Source of the DNA: Chlamydiota bacterium
Lineage (GTDB): Bacteria > Chlamydiota > Chlamydiia > Chlamydiales > SM23-39
Direction of reading: 5' to 3'
NCBI GenBank assembly: GCA_027451585.1
Contig: DAIDIZ010000010.1
Coordinates: 1 to 43,260, forward strand
DNA: 43,260 nt
In this document: positions 25,619-32,930 of the stretch, in pieces
Numbering within the stretch: position 1 is the first letter of the stretch
Layout: each line of letters opens with the position of its first letter
Translations under genes and position numbers: made by a program
Notes under the pieces: model-generated
The model's input: only the letters and a program-made list of their open reading frames with translations
The model's database searches: none
Told to the model about the DNA's origin: nothing

Positions 25619-26717
25619 AGATCTTGGCGATTGTGTCTATGGCCAGATCAATCTCTTCTCGTGTGTTCATTCTGCCAACTGAAAAGCGGAGAGAGGAAGC
25701 GGCGAGTTTGTGAGAAATTCCCATTTGGGTGAGGACGCGCGAGGGTTCCTGGGCTCCTGAGGCACAGGCGGAGCCGTGGCTCACGGCGATGCCAGCCATG
25801 TCAAGATGGATCAGGAGTGTTTCTCCATCGATGCCGGCAAAGGCAATGCTTGAGGTGTTGGAGATTCGAGGTCCTTCTCCATGGATTTCGATGAAGGGGA
25901 GTTTGGCTTTCAGTCCGTGTTCAAGCCGAAGGCGAAGATCGTTGAGATGCTCTGTGATGGGGGTCTGTTCTGTGGCGAGGATCTGGAGAGCTTCGGCAAG
26001 GCCAAGAATCCCGCTCAAGTTTTCAGTGCCGGCTCGGTGCATGTGTTCTTGGGCTCCTCCCGTTGCAAGGGGGGCGATTTTGCAGGGGGCTCGGAGAATG
26101 AGAGCTCCGATTCCTTTTGGAGCGTGGAATTTGTGGCCGCTCACCGCAATGGCCGAGATGCCGGGATGATTTGTAAAAGGCTCTTTCCCGATGAAACAGA
26201 CGGCGTCGAGAAGAAAGGGAATTCCTTGGTTTTGGGCGATGCTGGCGATCGCCTCTAAGTCGATTTTTACTCCCGTTTCGCTGTTCGCGGCGCTCAGCGC
26301 AATGGCTTGAGTGTCGGGACGTATCGCCGACGCGACGTGCTCAGGCAACGGGGCTCCCCAGAGACCTACGGGGAGGTATGTAACTTTAAGTCCTTGGCTT
26401 TCAAGAGCTTGTAGTGTTCTGTGGGTGGCCGCGTGTTCAATAGTGGAAGTGATGATGTGTCCTTTTGGGGGCAGTCCTCGGAGGAATTGGTTGATGCTTT
26501 CGGTGCCGCCCGAGGTAAAGATCACTTCTTTGGGGGAGACGGAAAAGAAGGCAGCGACTTGTTCCCGTGCTTTGGTGAGAAGGTGTTTTGCTTGTTTGCC
26601 GAATGAGTGTGTGCTGGAGGGGTTGGCAGGGGGACCGGAAAGGTCAGCTAGCATTGCTTTAAAAACGCGAGGATCGAGCGCGGTGGTAGCATTATTGTCG
26701 AGATAGATGCGTGTCAT
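25605..26717 (-). CDS. iscS: Cysteine desulfurase (IscS/NifS type), intact
   Basis: PLP enzyme taking sulfur from cysteine for Fe-S clusters and thio-tRNAs. The 370-aa protein has H95 (IEHAATH), D171 (LLDAV), PLP lysine K196 in SGHKFHAPKGIG, and the catalytic cysteine C318 in HGSACASG. The usual Q after DAV is C174. All main active-site groups are present, unlike in the fusion at 10030-11883. It overlaps the PP2C gene by 4 nt. From memory, this matches CT258-CT259. Its C-terminal ILYRK and stop are encoded by the dispersed repeat. This is probably the working desulfurase of the cell, or one of two. Confidence 0.94.
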   Translation of the reverse strand: MTRIYLDNNATTALDPRVFKAMLADLSGPPANPSSTHSFGKQAKHLLTKAREQVAAFFSVSPKEVIFTSGGTESINQFLRGLPPKGHIITSTIEHAATHRTLQALESQGLKVTYLPVGLWGAPLPEHVASAIRPDTQAIALSAANSETGVKIDLEAIASIAQNQGIPFLLDAVCFIGKEPFTNHPGISAIAVSGHKFHAPKGIGALILRAPCKIAPLATGGAQEHMHRAGTENLSGILGLAEALQILATEQTPITEHLNDLRLRLEHGLKAKLPFIEIHGEGPRISNTSSIAFAGIDGETLLIHLDMAGIAVSHGSACASGAQEPSRVLTQMGISHKLAASSLRFSVGRMNTREEIDLAIDTIAKILYRK

Positions 26718-27445
26718 AATTGAACCAATACAACCGTCATATTATCAGAGCTTCCTTTAATTTTCGCCTTTTCTACGAGGAGATGTCCCTGATGTTCGAT
26801 GGTCGAGGCTTCTTGGAGAAGGATCTCCATCTCGGAGAGGGAGAGAACGTCGCTTAGACCGTCTGAGCAAAGAAAAAAAAGATCCCCTTCTTCGTAGCTA
26901 GCCACTGCTATTTCGGGGTTGGCTTTTTTTTGGGTTCCGATAGCTCTTGTGATCACGTGTTTGTAAGGATAGTGGGTGGTGCACTCTTGAGCTAATTTCC
27001 CAGTGGAGAGCCAAACAGATAGGAGCGAGTGGTCTTGGGTGAGGAGGGTCAATCGATTATTCCGAAAGCGGTAGATCCGACTATCTCCCACATGAGCGTA
27101 GATGATCGCCTCTTTGGTTTTGATGAGGCAGCAAAGGGTGGTCCCCATTCCTTGACAATCGGGGAGTTGGGTGCCGATTCGGTAGACGTGTCGGTTTGCT
27201 TTCTCGATCGCTTTTCGGATATCGACGATGATTTTCATCGTATTCGATAGATCCATCTCTTTAAACGAAGAGACGAGGGAATCGATCGTCTCTTGAGCTG
27301 CGATTTCTCCTGCTTTATGTCCTCCCATCCCGTCGGCGAGGGCAAAAAAACCAAGATCCGGGAGAGCTATCCACACATCCTCATTCGTGGCTCGGGTTGA
27401 TCCAATATCAGAAAGGCCAAACGAGATAAATGTCTGATCTTTCAT
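26714..27445 (-). CDS. PP2C-family serine/threonine protein phosphatase
   Basis: The 243-aa protein has the PPM/PP2C metal-binding motifs in order: IGSTRATNEDVW, ALADGMGGHKAGEIAA, HVGDSRIYRF, LCSDGLSDVLS and GSSDNMTVVLVQL. It is a soluble Mn2+/Mg2+-dependent phosphatase, the counterpart to Hanks-type kinases such as PknD/Pkn1 in chlamydiae (known for the phylum). It is in a minus-strand chain with the CPBP protease (4-nt overlap) and the cysteine desulfurase (4-nt overlap). Substrates are unknown. Confidence 0.93.
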   Translation of the reverse strand: MKDQTFISFGLSDIGSTRATNEDVWIALPDLGFFALADGMGGHKAGEIAAQETIDSLVSSFKEMDLSNTMKIIVDIRKAIEKANRHVYRIGTQLPDCQGMGTTLCCLIKTKEAIIYAHVGDSRIYRFRNNRLTLLTQDHSLLSVWLSTGKLAQECTTHYPYKHVITRAIGTQKKANPEIAVASYEEGDLFFLCSDGLSDVLSLSEMEILLQEASTIEHQGHLLVEKAKIKGSSDNMTVVLVQL

Positions 27446-28305
27446 AAAGGAGACCCGGCGTAGAAGAGGTATTTGGGGGTGCCACCTAGAAAATAGAGAT
27501 TAGCAACATTGATTCCATTGAATAGAGCGTGGAGAGTCATCGAAGCGAAAAGGCCTCTTTTTTCATAAACGAGCCCGAGGAAAAGAGAGAACGCGAACAG
27601 AGATGTGACGATGGTGAGATTCGCCATTTTTTGTTCGGGCGAGTAGTGAAAAAGAGAGAAAAGCAGGGAGGTGATCCAAATTGCTTGTTTTGATCCTAAA
27701 TGGGTCCGGATGAATGATTGAAGAAATCCTCGGAAGAGCGTTTCTTCGATCATCGGGGCAAAGAAGATGATGGTGATCATTGTGAGGATAAAATAAAGGG
27801 GATAACCGAAGGTCATTTTCAGAAAATAGACGGCGAGTTGGTCGGGCAATTGGCCGATATGCAAGACAGTAGAAAGGAACCAATCAGAGAGTTGGTTGAG
27901 AAAAAGGACAACGGGAAAGGAGATGATCCAGGCAAAAACTGCTAGCTGTAGGCCGTTTCCCCCTTGTCGATGAAGTAAACTTTTTCTCAGAAGAGAGTTC
28001 AAGAAAAAGGGGGAGAGAAGCAAAAGAATGAGGAAGGAATTGAGAAAGTTAAGCCAGCTTGCTTGGGTGAGAAAAGGATTGGGATCGTTTGGATAAAAGA
28101 AGAGGGGACGAAGCAGGGGCGTGAGAAATGAGGAAACGGCGAAATAGATCGCAAATGCGATGAGGATCTGTCGCAAATGAATAGAAGAGAATGGGACAGG
28201 GGATGGAAGAGAGAAAAGATCTCTCTTCCATCCGATGAACAAAGAGACGAGGGAGACTATGGCGAGCAGGAGAATAGCCCCGAGGTCGGGAGTCTCTACG
28301 TTCAT
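27442..28305 (-). CDS. CPBP-family intramembrane metalloprotease
   Basis: The 287-aa, strongly hydrophobic protein has about seven or eight membrane segments. The CPBP/Abi motifs are in the C-terminal half: IEETLFRGFLQSF (EExxxR), LLFSLFHY (FxxxH) and HALFNGIN (HxxxN/D). Members include CAAX proteases and bacteriocin-immunity-like proteins; roles in bacteria vary. The ATG at 28305 overlaps the lipoprotein gene by 4 nt and its stop overlaps the phosphatase gene. It corresponds in position to CT254 as I recall. Confidence 0.87.
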   Translation of the reverse strand: MNVETPDLGAILLLAIVSLVSLFIGWKRDLFSLPSPVPFSSIHLRQILIAFAIYFAVSSFLTPLLRPLFFYPNDPNPFLTQASWLNFLNSFLILLLLSPFFLNSLLRKSLLHRQGGNGLQLAVFAWIISFPVVLFLNQLSDWFLSTVLHIGQLPDQLAVYFLKMTFGYPLYFILTMITIIFFAPMIEETLFRGFLQSFIRTHLGSKQAIWITSLLFSLFHYSPEQKMANLTIVTSLFAFSLFLGLVYEKRGLFASMTLHALFNGINVANLYFLGGTPKYLFYAGSPL

Positions 28306-28937
28306 CGACTTTTAGCAAGTAGAATGTAATCGGTGACTCGAGAGGCAATCTCTTGAACGACTTGGGCGTGAGCCACTCCCATAGGCGATTTCGAGAATTC
28401 TGGAGATCCCCAAGTTGTACTATTGTAATTCACCGGAATCATGGTTTTGGGAATAAAATAGCTGCTGCGAACCATCTCTTGCAAAACGATTTTGGGTGTC
28501 TCTCCTCGGATATCGATGACTCGGAGGCGCACCGCGATTTGTAAATTAGAGGAAAGTTCTTGCAGTGGGGTCTCTTTTTTAGAAGAAGCGACAGGGGTTA
28601 TTTCATGTTCGACGAGCTCCATGAAGACGGCAAATTCTCGATCAGTGAATTCTCTTTTCACCCAAGAGAGATCTTGTCCAAAAGGGTTTTCGGTGAAAAC
28701 ATCGTCTTCTTTTTGGAGGACAAATATTTTTCCACTTTTCCCTACTTCGGAGACAATCATCGAGGTGAGTTCATCTGAAATGCTCCAGGGGACGTCAAAT
28801 GAGGTGGTATCGATCATCGCAACAATGGAAGTGATGGGTTTAGCTCTTCCGTCTTCATGGTAGCGAGCCGCTACATCACTGTTGTGACTACATCCGACAA
28901 AGAAAAGGGCAAGAAGTACACTGGTTATTCGGCGCAT
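28302..28937 (-). CDS. Putative lipoprotein (chlamydial CT253-like)
   Basis: Reading from the ATG at 28937 gives MRRITSVLLALFFVGCSHNS, a lipoprotein signal peptide with the lipobox ending at Cys16. The remaining ~195 residues are soluble and without known motifs: SIVAMIDTTSFDVPWSISDE, VKREFTDREFAVFMELVEHE, LQIAVRLRVIDIRGETPKIV. The latter strands recall the TolB/curli-assembly-like lipoprotein fold, but this is only a resemblance. A ten-residue longer start at 28967 is less likely because the signal peptide fits the shorter form. It is coupled to the CPBP gene by a 4-nt overlap. Confidence 0.75.
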   Translation of the reverse strand: MRRITSVLLALFFVGCSHNSDVAARYHEDGRAKPITSIVAMIDTTSFDVPWSISDELTSMIVSEVGKSGKIFVLQKEDDVFTENPFGQDLSWVKREFTDREFAVFMELVEHEITPVASSKKETPLQELSSNLQIAVRLRVIDIRGETPKIVLQEMVRSSYFIPKTMIPVNYNSTTWGSPEFSKSPMGVAHAQVVQEIASRVTDYILLAKSR

Positions 28938-28979
28938 AGATCTCCGTTTTAAATCAGAGGATAGCAAACTCTTCGCATT

Positions 28980-30962
28980 TCAGGAAATAGCGAGGATAGA
29001 GGTGTAGGGAGGAAGTTCGATCGTTTCTCCTAAAAAAGGAGCTTTTTCCCAAGATTGCAGATGATGGATTTCCCATTCTTCTTGTGTATGGAGGAGAAGT
29101 CTCCATTGATTATTTTTAGGTAGGTCCATTTGCAGAGAATGGTTGTGTGCGTTGAATGCGACGTAGAGATGAGGTTCTCCCTGGAGAGTGAAAGCGATGT
29201 GTCGCGATTCTTCTCCCCAATCGGGATGATGGGGAGTTGTCCCGTGCCATTCTATATCGGTAGGGGTTAGAAAATGGGTTTTGCGTAGAGAGGGGAGTTT
29301 TTTTCGAAAAGCAATCAGGGAAGAGACAAAAGAGACAATTTTTTGATTTTTTTCTTTCAGATTCCAAAGAAACCAATTGATTTCATTGTCTTGGACAAAA
29401 GGATTGTTATTGCCTTTTCTTGAATGTCCATATTCGTCACCCATGAGAAGCATCGGAATGCCTTGGGAAAGAAAAAGTGCTAAAAAAAAGTTGCGCAGCT
29501 GCTTTTCTCGAAGAGTTGCGATTTCTCCGTTGATGGTGGGTCCTTCAGCGCCGCAATTCCAGCTGTCATTTTCATTGGCCCCATCGCGGTTCATCTCTCC
29601 GTTTTCAAAGTTGTGTTTCATCTGATAGGTCACAAGATCGCGCAAACTGTAGCCATCGTGAGCTGTGATAAAATTGATGCTGCTCAAAGGGGTTTTCGAG
29701 GCGTGATAGACGGACGAACTTCCAGATAGAGCATCAGCAAATGCCCCTACTTGAGATGAGGTCCCCTTGATAAACTTCCGTACCGCATCTCGATAGCGTC
29801 CATTCCAATCGGACCAAGAGGGAAATTGAGAGGGGAAAAACCCAACTTGGTAGAGCCCTGCTGCATCCCACGCTTCGGCGATCAGTTTCACATTTTTCTT
29901 CAGGCACAAATCGGTGATTTTCTCCACAATCGGAGCGGAGGTAAGTGGTTCTCCGTCGAGACCTCGGTTAAGAATAGAGGCAAGATCGAAGCGGAATCCG
30001 TCAATTTGGAATTCTTCGATCCAATAGAGAAGTGTGTCGAGAATGAATTGTTGGACGATCGGGTGATTTGAGTTAAGTGTGTTGCCGCAACCTGTGTAAT
30101 TCCTGTACTCTCCTTGGCTGTCGATCATGTAGTAGACTGTATTGTCGATCCCTCGAAAATGGACAAAATAATTTTTCTCATTTCCTTCTCCTGTATGATT
30201 GAAGACCACATCCAAGATCACTTCAATCCCTGCTCGATGGAGTTCTCGGATAACCGTTTTGCATTCTTCTAGGGGAGAAAAAATCGAGGGATGAGCCGCG
30301 TATCTACGCATGGGGGCCATGAAAAATAGGGTATTATAGCCCCAGTAATTGGGAAGAGGTTCTCCTGTATGCGGCTGAATATCTTTACAGTGGATTTCAT
30401 CGAATTCAAAGATGGGAAGCAATTCTACGGCATTGATTCCCAGCTCTTTGAGATACGGGATCTTTTCGACCATTCCTAAAAATGTGCCGTGATGTTGTAC
30501 GTCACTCGAAGGGTGCTGTGTGAAGCCGCGGACGTGCATTTCGTAGATGATGAGATCTTCCTTCTTAAGGAGAGGACGTTTCACTCCTTGCCAGTCAAAA
30601 GGAGGAATGGGAGACGCATAGCTGAAGTAAGAGCGCTCCCGATCTGCCCATTTTTGAGAGATTTCGAGCACTTTGGCGTAAGGATCTGCCATGTACAGAG
30701 CGCTATTGAATAGATGTCCTCCTGTCGAAGGTCCTTCACAGCGGAAGGCATAGAGGGTATGAGGGGGCAGGTTGTCGAGAGCTACGTGCCATAGGGGGCC
30801 CTGTTGTTGCATTGGATATTCAGCCCATGGGACCAAGTCTCCTACATGAAAAACGGCGAGAAAGACTTGAGAGGCATGTTCAGAGAAGAGCGTAAAATGA
30901 CTTTTTGTTCCTCGAAGGGAAAAGCCAAGTGGCATTGGGGATTCATAGTTAGATAGGCGCAT
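28980..30962 (-). CDS. glgX: Glycogen debranching enzyme GlgX
   Basis: The 660-aa GH13 isoamylase-type enzyme has an N-terminal CBM48 domain (PMPLGFSLRGTKSHFTLFSE), then the barrel with VILDVVFNHTGEG, DGFRFDLAS (nucleophile Asp), LIAEAWDAAG (acid/base Glu) and NFITAHDGYSL (third carboxylate). It hydrolyses the alpha-1,6 branches left after GlgP action. The length fits chlamydial GlgX. Upstream it is divergent from slc1, 88 nt away. The start has TATATA 7 nt before the ATG and no Shine-Dalgarno. From memory the glgX-slc1 adjacency matches CT042-CT043. Confidence 0.95.
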   Translation of the reverse strand: MRLSNYESPMPLGFSLRGTKSHFTLFSEHASQVFLAVFHVGDLVPWAEYPMQQQGPLWHVALDNLPPHTLYAFRCEGPSTGGHLFNSALYMADPYAKVLEISQKWADRERSYFSYASPIPPFDWQGVKRPLLKKEDLIIYEMHVRGFTQHPSSDVQHHGTFLGMVEKIPYLKELGINAVELLPIFEFDEIHCKDIQPHTGEPLPNYWGYNTLFFMAPMRRYAAHPSIFSPLEECKTVIRELHRAGIEVILDVVFNHTGEGNEKNYFVHFRGIDNTVYYMIDSQGEYRNYTGCGNTLNSNHPIVQQFILDTLLYWIEEFQIDGFRFDLASILNRGLDGEPLTSAPIVEKITDLCLKKNVKLIAEAWDAAGLYQVGFFPSQFPSWSDWNGRYRDAVRKFIKGTSSQVGAFADALSGSSSVYHASKTPLSSINFITAHDGYSLRDLVTYQMKHNFENGEMNRDGANENDSWNCGAEGPTINGEIATLREKQLRNFFLALFLSQGIPMLLMGDEYGHSRKGNNNPFVQDNEINWFLWNLKEKNQKIVSFVSSLIAFRKKLPSLRKTHFLTPTDIEWHGTTPHHPDWGEESRHIAFTLQGEPHLYVAFNAHNHSLQMDLPKNNQWRLLLHTQEEWEIHHLQSWEKAPFLGETIELPPYTSILAIS

Positions 30963-30969
30963 GATTTAC

Positions 30970-30975
30970 TATATA
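30970..30975 (-). promoter_or_regulatory. -10-like TATATA just upstream of glgX
   Basis: On the minus strand TATATA is followed by 7 nt and the glgX ATG, with no ribosome site. The A/T-rich stretch makes the exact hexamer ambiguous, and the -35 is weak. Suggests a leaderless or near-leaderless glgX message. Confidence 0.4.
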
Positions 30976-30988
30976 TAGATTTTTTTTG

Positions 30989-31018
30989 TTGCAATCTAGT
31001 GAAGAAGATGGGTATAAG
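30989..31018 (+). promoter_or_regulatory. Candidate promoter of slc1
   Basis: TTGCAA (30989-30994), an 18-nt spacer and TATAAG (31013-31018) form a good housekeeping-type promoter. A leader of about 25 nt follows, with a strong AGGAGG at 31041-31046, 4 nt before the ATG. Confidence 0.6.
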
Positions 31019-31050
31019 AGAAACCTAACACCGGACTCTCAGGAGGAATA

Positions 31051-31569
31051 ATGTCCTACGAAAATGCAAAAGCCAATCTCAAGGAATTTGGAAAAGATTT
31101 GAATCTCGACGCTCTCGACTTTGATGAAAACTCAACCTGTATTTTGGGCATTGATAACGCCTTTTCCCTTCACATTACTTATGAACCCAATTCTGATCGG
31201 CTCTATCTGTATGCTCCGATTCTCGATGGGCTTCCCAAAGACGATAAAATCCGACTCAAGCTTTACGAAAGACTTCTTGAAGGATCGATGCTCGGCGGCC
31301 AAATGGCGGGAGGCGGTGTTGGGGTTGCGGTGAAAGAAGAGCTCATCTTGATGCACTGCGTGATCGATATGGGGCTCGGAGTGGATGCAGCGGCTCTGCG
31401 GCGGTTTGCTCCTCTCTTTGTCGAAACTGTCGAGAAGTGGAGAGCGATTGTAGCAAAGATTATGGCAGGGGAAGATCCTGGGCCGTTCCAACTTCCAGGC
31501 GTCCCTCAAGGAGAAAAACCTCCGATGAATAGTGGCCCAAAAGGTGGCGATCGCTACATCAAGATTTAA
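31051..31569 (+). CDS. slc1: Type III secretion chaperone Slc1 (SycE-like, CT043 family)
   Basis: The 172-aa acidic protein MSYENAKANLKEFGKDLNLD has the class I (CesT/SycE) chaperone pattern: an N-terminal helix, beta strands (NSTCILGIDNAFSLHITYEP, DRLYLYAPILDGLP), a dimerisation helix (LKLYERLLEGSM) and the MHCVIDMGLGVDAAALRRFA region. CT043/Slc1 in C. trachomatis chaperones early effectors such as Tarp and TepP (known from the literature, from memory). A Gly/Pro-rich C-terminal tail is present. It has its own promoter and strong ribosome site, and a terminator follows. So this bacterium very likely has a type III secretion system. Confidence 0.92.
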   Translation: MSYENAKANLKEFGKDLNLDALDFDENSTCILGIDNAFSLHITYEPNSDRLYLYAPILDGLPKDDKIRLKLYERLLEGSMLGGQMAGGGVGVAVKEELILMHCVIDMGLGVDAAALRRFAPLFVETVEKWRAIVAKIMAGEDPGPFQLPGVPQGEKPPMNSGPKGGDRYIKI

Positions 31570-31589
31570 TCTCTCTCTTTTCCAAAACA

Positions 31590-31614
31590 AGCCACTCTGC
31601 TGAGAGTGGCTTTT
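31590..31614 (+). terminator. Rho-independent terminator after slc1
   Basis: A perfect 9-bp stem AGCCACTCT/AGAGTGGCT with loop GCTG is followed by TTTC, 20 nt after the slc1 stop. On the other strand the hairpin is followed by TGTTTTGG, so it may also act weakly on the convergent dnaA transcript. Confidence 0.85.
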
Positions 31615-31655
31615 CATTAAAAGGGTTTTCAAAGGGCGCATGCCAGATAAGAGCT

Positions 31656-32924
31656 CTACACTAAAGATTTTTCGATGGCTGCGAGATAGGGGACAAATTT
31701 TGGATCTTTCTCTTCCTGTCCTTTTTTCACTTGGCGAATGCTCCCCATGACGGTGGAGTGGTCTCGCCCGAAAATTTCACCGATTTTTTGGTAGGGAAGG
31801 TCTAGTTTCTCTCGACAAAAAAACATGGCAATTTGACGAGGGAGGGCGTGTTCGCGTGCTTGGGATTTGCCAAGAATGTCCTCGGGGCGAATTCCGCATT
31901 CCTTGGCGGTGTGTGCAATGATGGTATCGGGATCGAGTCGGAGGGCTTCTTTCTCTTCGATGAAGTCTTGGAGGTGGATAAGGGCTTTTTCGGGGGTAAG
32001 CGAAAGAGGTCCTCGAGCTCGGATCGAAAGGGCCTGGAGTGCTTCGAGAGAATGGTCAGGAAAGCGGCTCGCTAAAAAGTGGAGGAGCTCGGGGGTGTGG
32101 GGGATCTTCCAGATGGCTGCTTTTTTGACGAGGATGGGTTCTGATGGAGAGGGGGCAATGCCAAGAGAAAGTCCCCACTCGAATCGGCTCATGAGGCGGG
32201 GTTCTATATCGATGAGTTGAGAGGGCGGATGTATCGCTGTGAGAAAGATTGGTTTTCCAGCGAGATGCAGCGTATTGAAAGTGTGAAAGAATTCCTCTTG
32301 GGTAGCATCTTTTTTTGCGAGGAGATGAATATTATCGACAAAAAGAGCGTCGATGTTTCGGTAGATGGTACGGAATTGCTGCATTTGACCGAGACGAATC
32401 GCTTGGACGACGTGGGATGTGAAGGTTTCGGCGCGGACAAAAAACACTTTTTTCCCCTGCGATTGGAGTAGAAGGGCCGTTGCATTGAGAAGGTGGGTCT
32501 TGCCTGAGTGAGAGGGCCCATAAAGATAGATCGGATTGAAGGGGGAACGCTCGGGATCGGAGAGGAGTTTATAGGCGACAAGATTTCCTTCTGCAGGAAC
32601 AAAACTTTCAAATGTGAGTTCTTGGTCGATCCTTTCAGAAGAGAGAAGGAAGGGATTTTGGATCTTTTTTTCTTGAGGTGAGTTGAAAGAGGACGGAAGG
32701 GAAAGGTGAACTTGAATCGGGATGCCGTTATTGTTGCAGAATCCTTTTTTCAGGTAGGGGCGAATATGCTCTTCGAACCAAGCAATGTGAATCGGATCAA
32801 GCGCCTGGAGATAAAGGTTTCGGGCATCAAAATGATCGATTTTTAGGGAATGGATCCATTTTTCAACTGTCTCTTTTTCAAACTTGGATTCGATTTGTTT
32901 GAGAAAATGTTCCCATGTGCGCAT
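31656..32924 (-). CDS. dnaA: DnaA-family initiator paralog (divergent ATPase motifs)
   Basis: The 422-aa protein has the DnaA plan: N-terminal domain (MRTWEHFLKQIESKFEKETV), AAA+ domain (about 100-320) and the C-terminal DnaA-box-binding domain with ALPRQIAMFFCREKLDLPYQ and FGRDHSTVMGSI. Walker A is GPSHSGKTHLL, Walker B is LFVDNIHLL (second Asp replaced by Asn) and the usual TSDRPP is TAIHPP. The Arg-finger region RLMSRFEWGL is kept. Chlamydiae encode two DnaA proteins (from memory CT250 and CT275); the position after yidC fits CT250. It may bind DnaA boxes but regulate ATP differently. It starts 6 nt after yidC and is co-transcribed with it. Confidence 0.9.
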   Translation of the reverse strand: MRTWEHFLKQIESKFEKETVEKWIHSLKIDHFDARNLYLQALDPIHIAWFEEHIRPYLKKGFCNNNGIPIQVHLSLPSSFNSPQEKKIQNPFLLSSERIDQELTFESFVPAEGNLVAYKLLSDPERSPFNPIYLYGPSHSGKTHLLNATALLLQSQGKKVFFVRAETFTSHVVQAIRLGQMQQFRTIYRNIDALFVDNIHLLAKKDATQEEFFHTFNTLHLAGKPIFLTAIHPPSQLIDIEPRLMSRFEWGLSLGIAPSPSEPILVKKAAIWKIPHTPELLHFLASRFPDHSLEALQALSIRARGPLSLTPEKALIHLQDFIEEKEALRLDPDTIIAHTAKECGIRPEDILGKSQAREHALPRQIAMFFCREKLDLPYQKIGEIFGRDHSTVMGSIRQVKKGQEEKDPKFVPYLAAIEKSLV

Positions 32925-32930
32925 TGGAGG

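Noticed and set aside
31590..31614. slc1 terminator as part of the dispersed repeat family
   Set aside because: It shares no sequence with the repeat and has the stem-loop-T layout of an ordinary intrinsic terminator.
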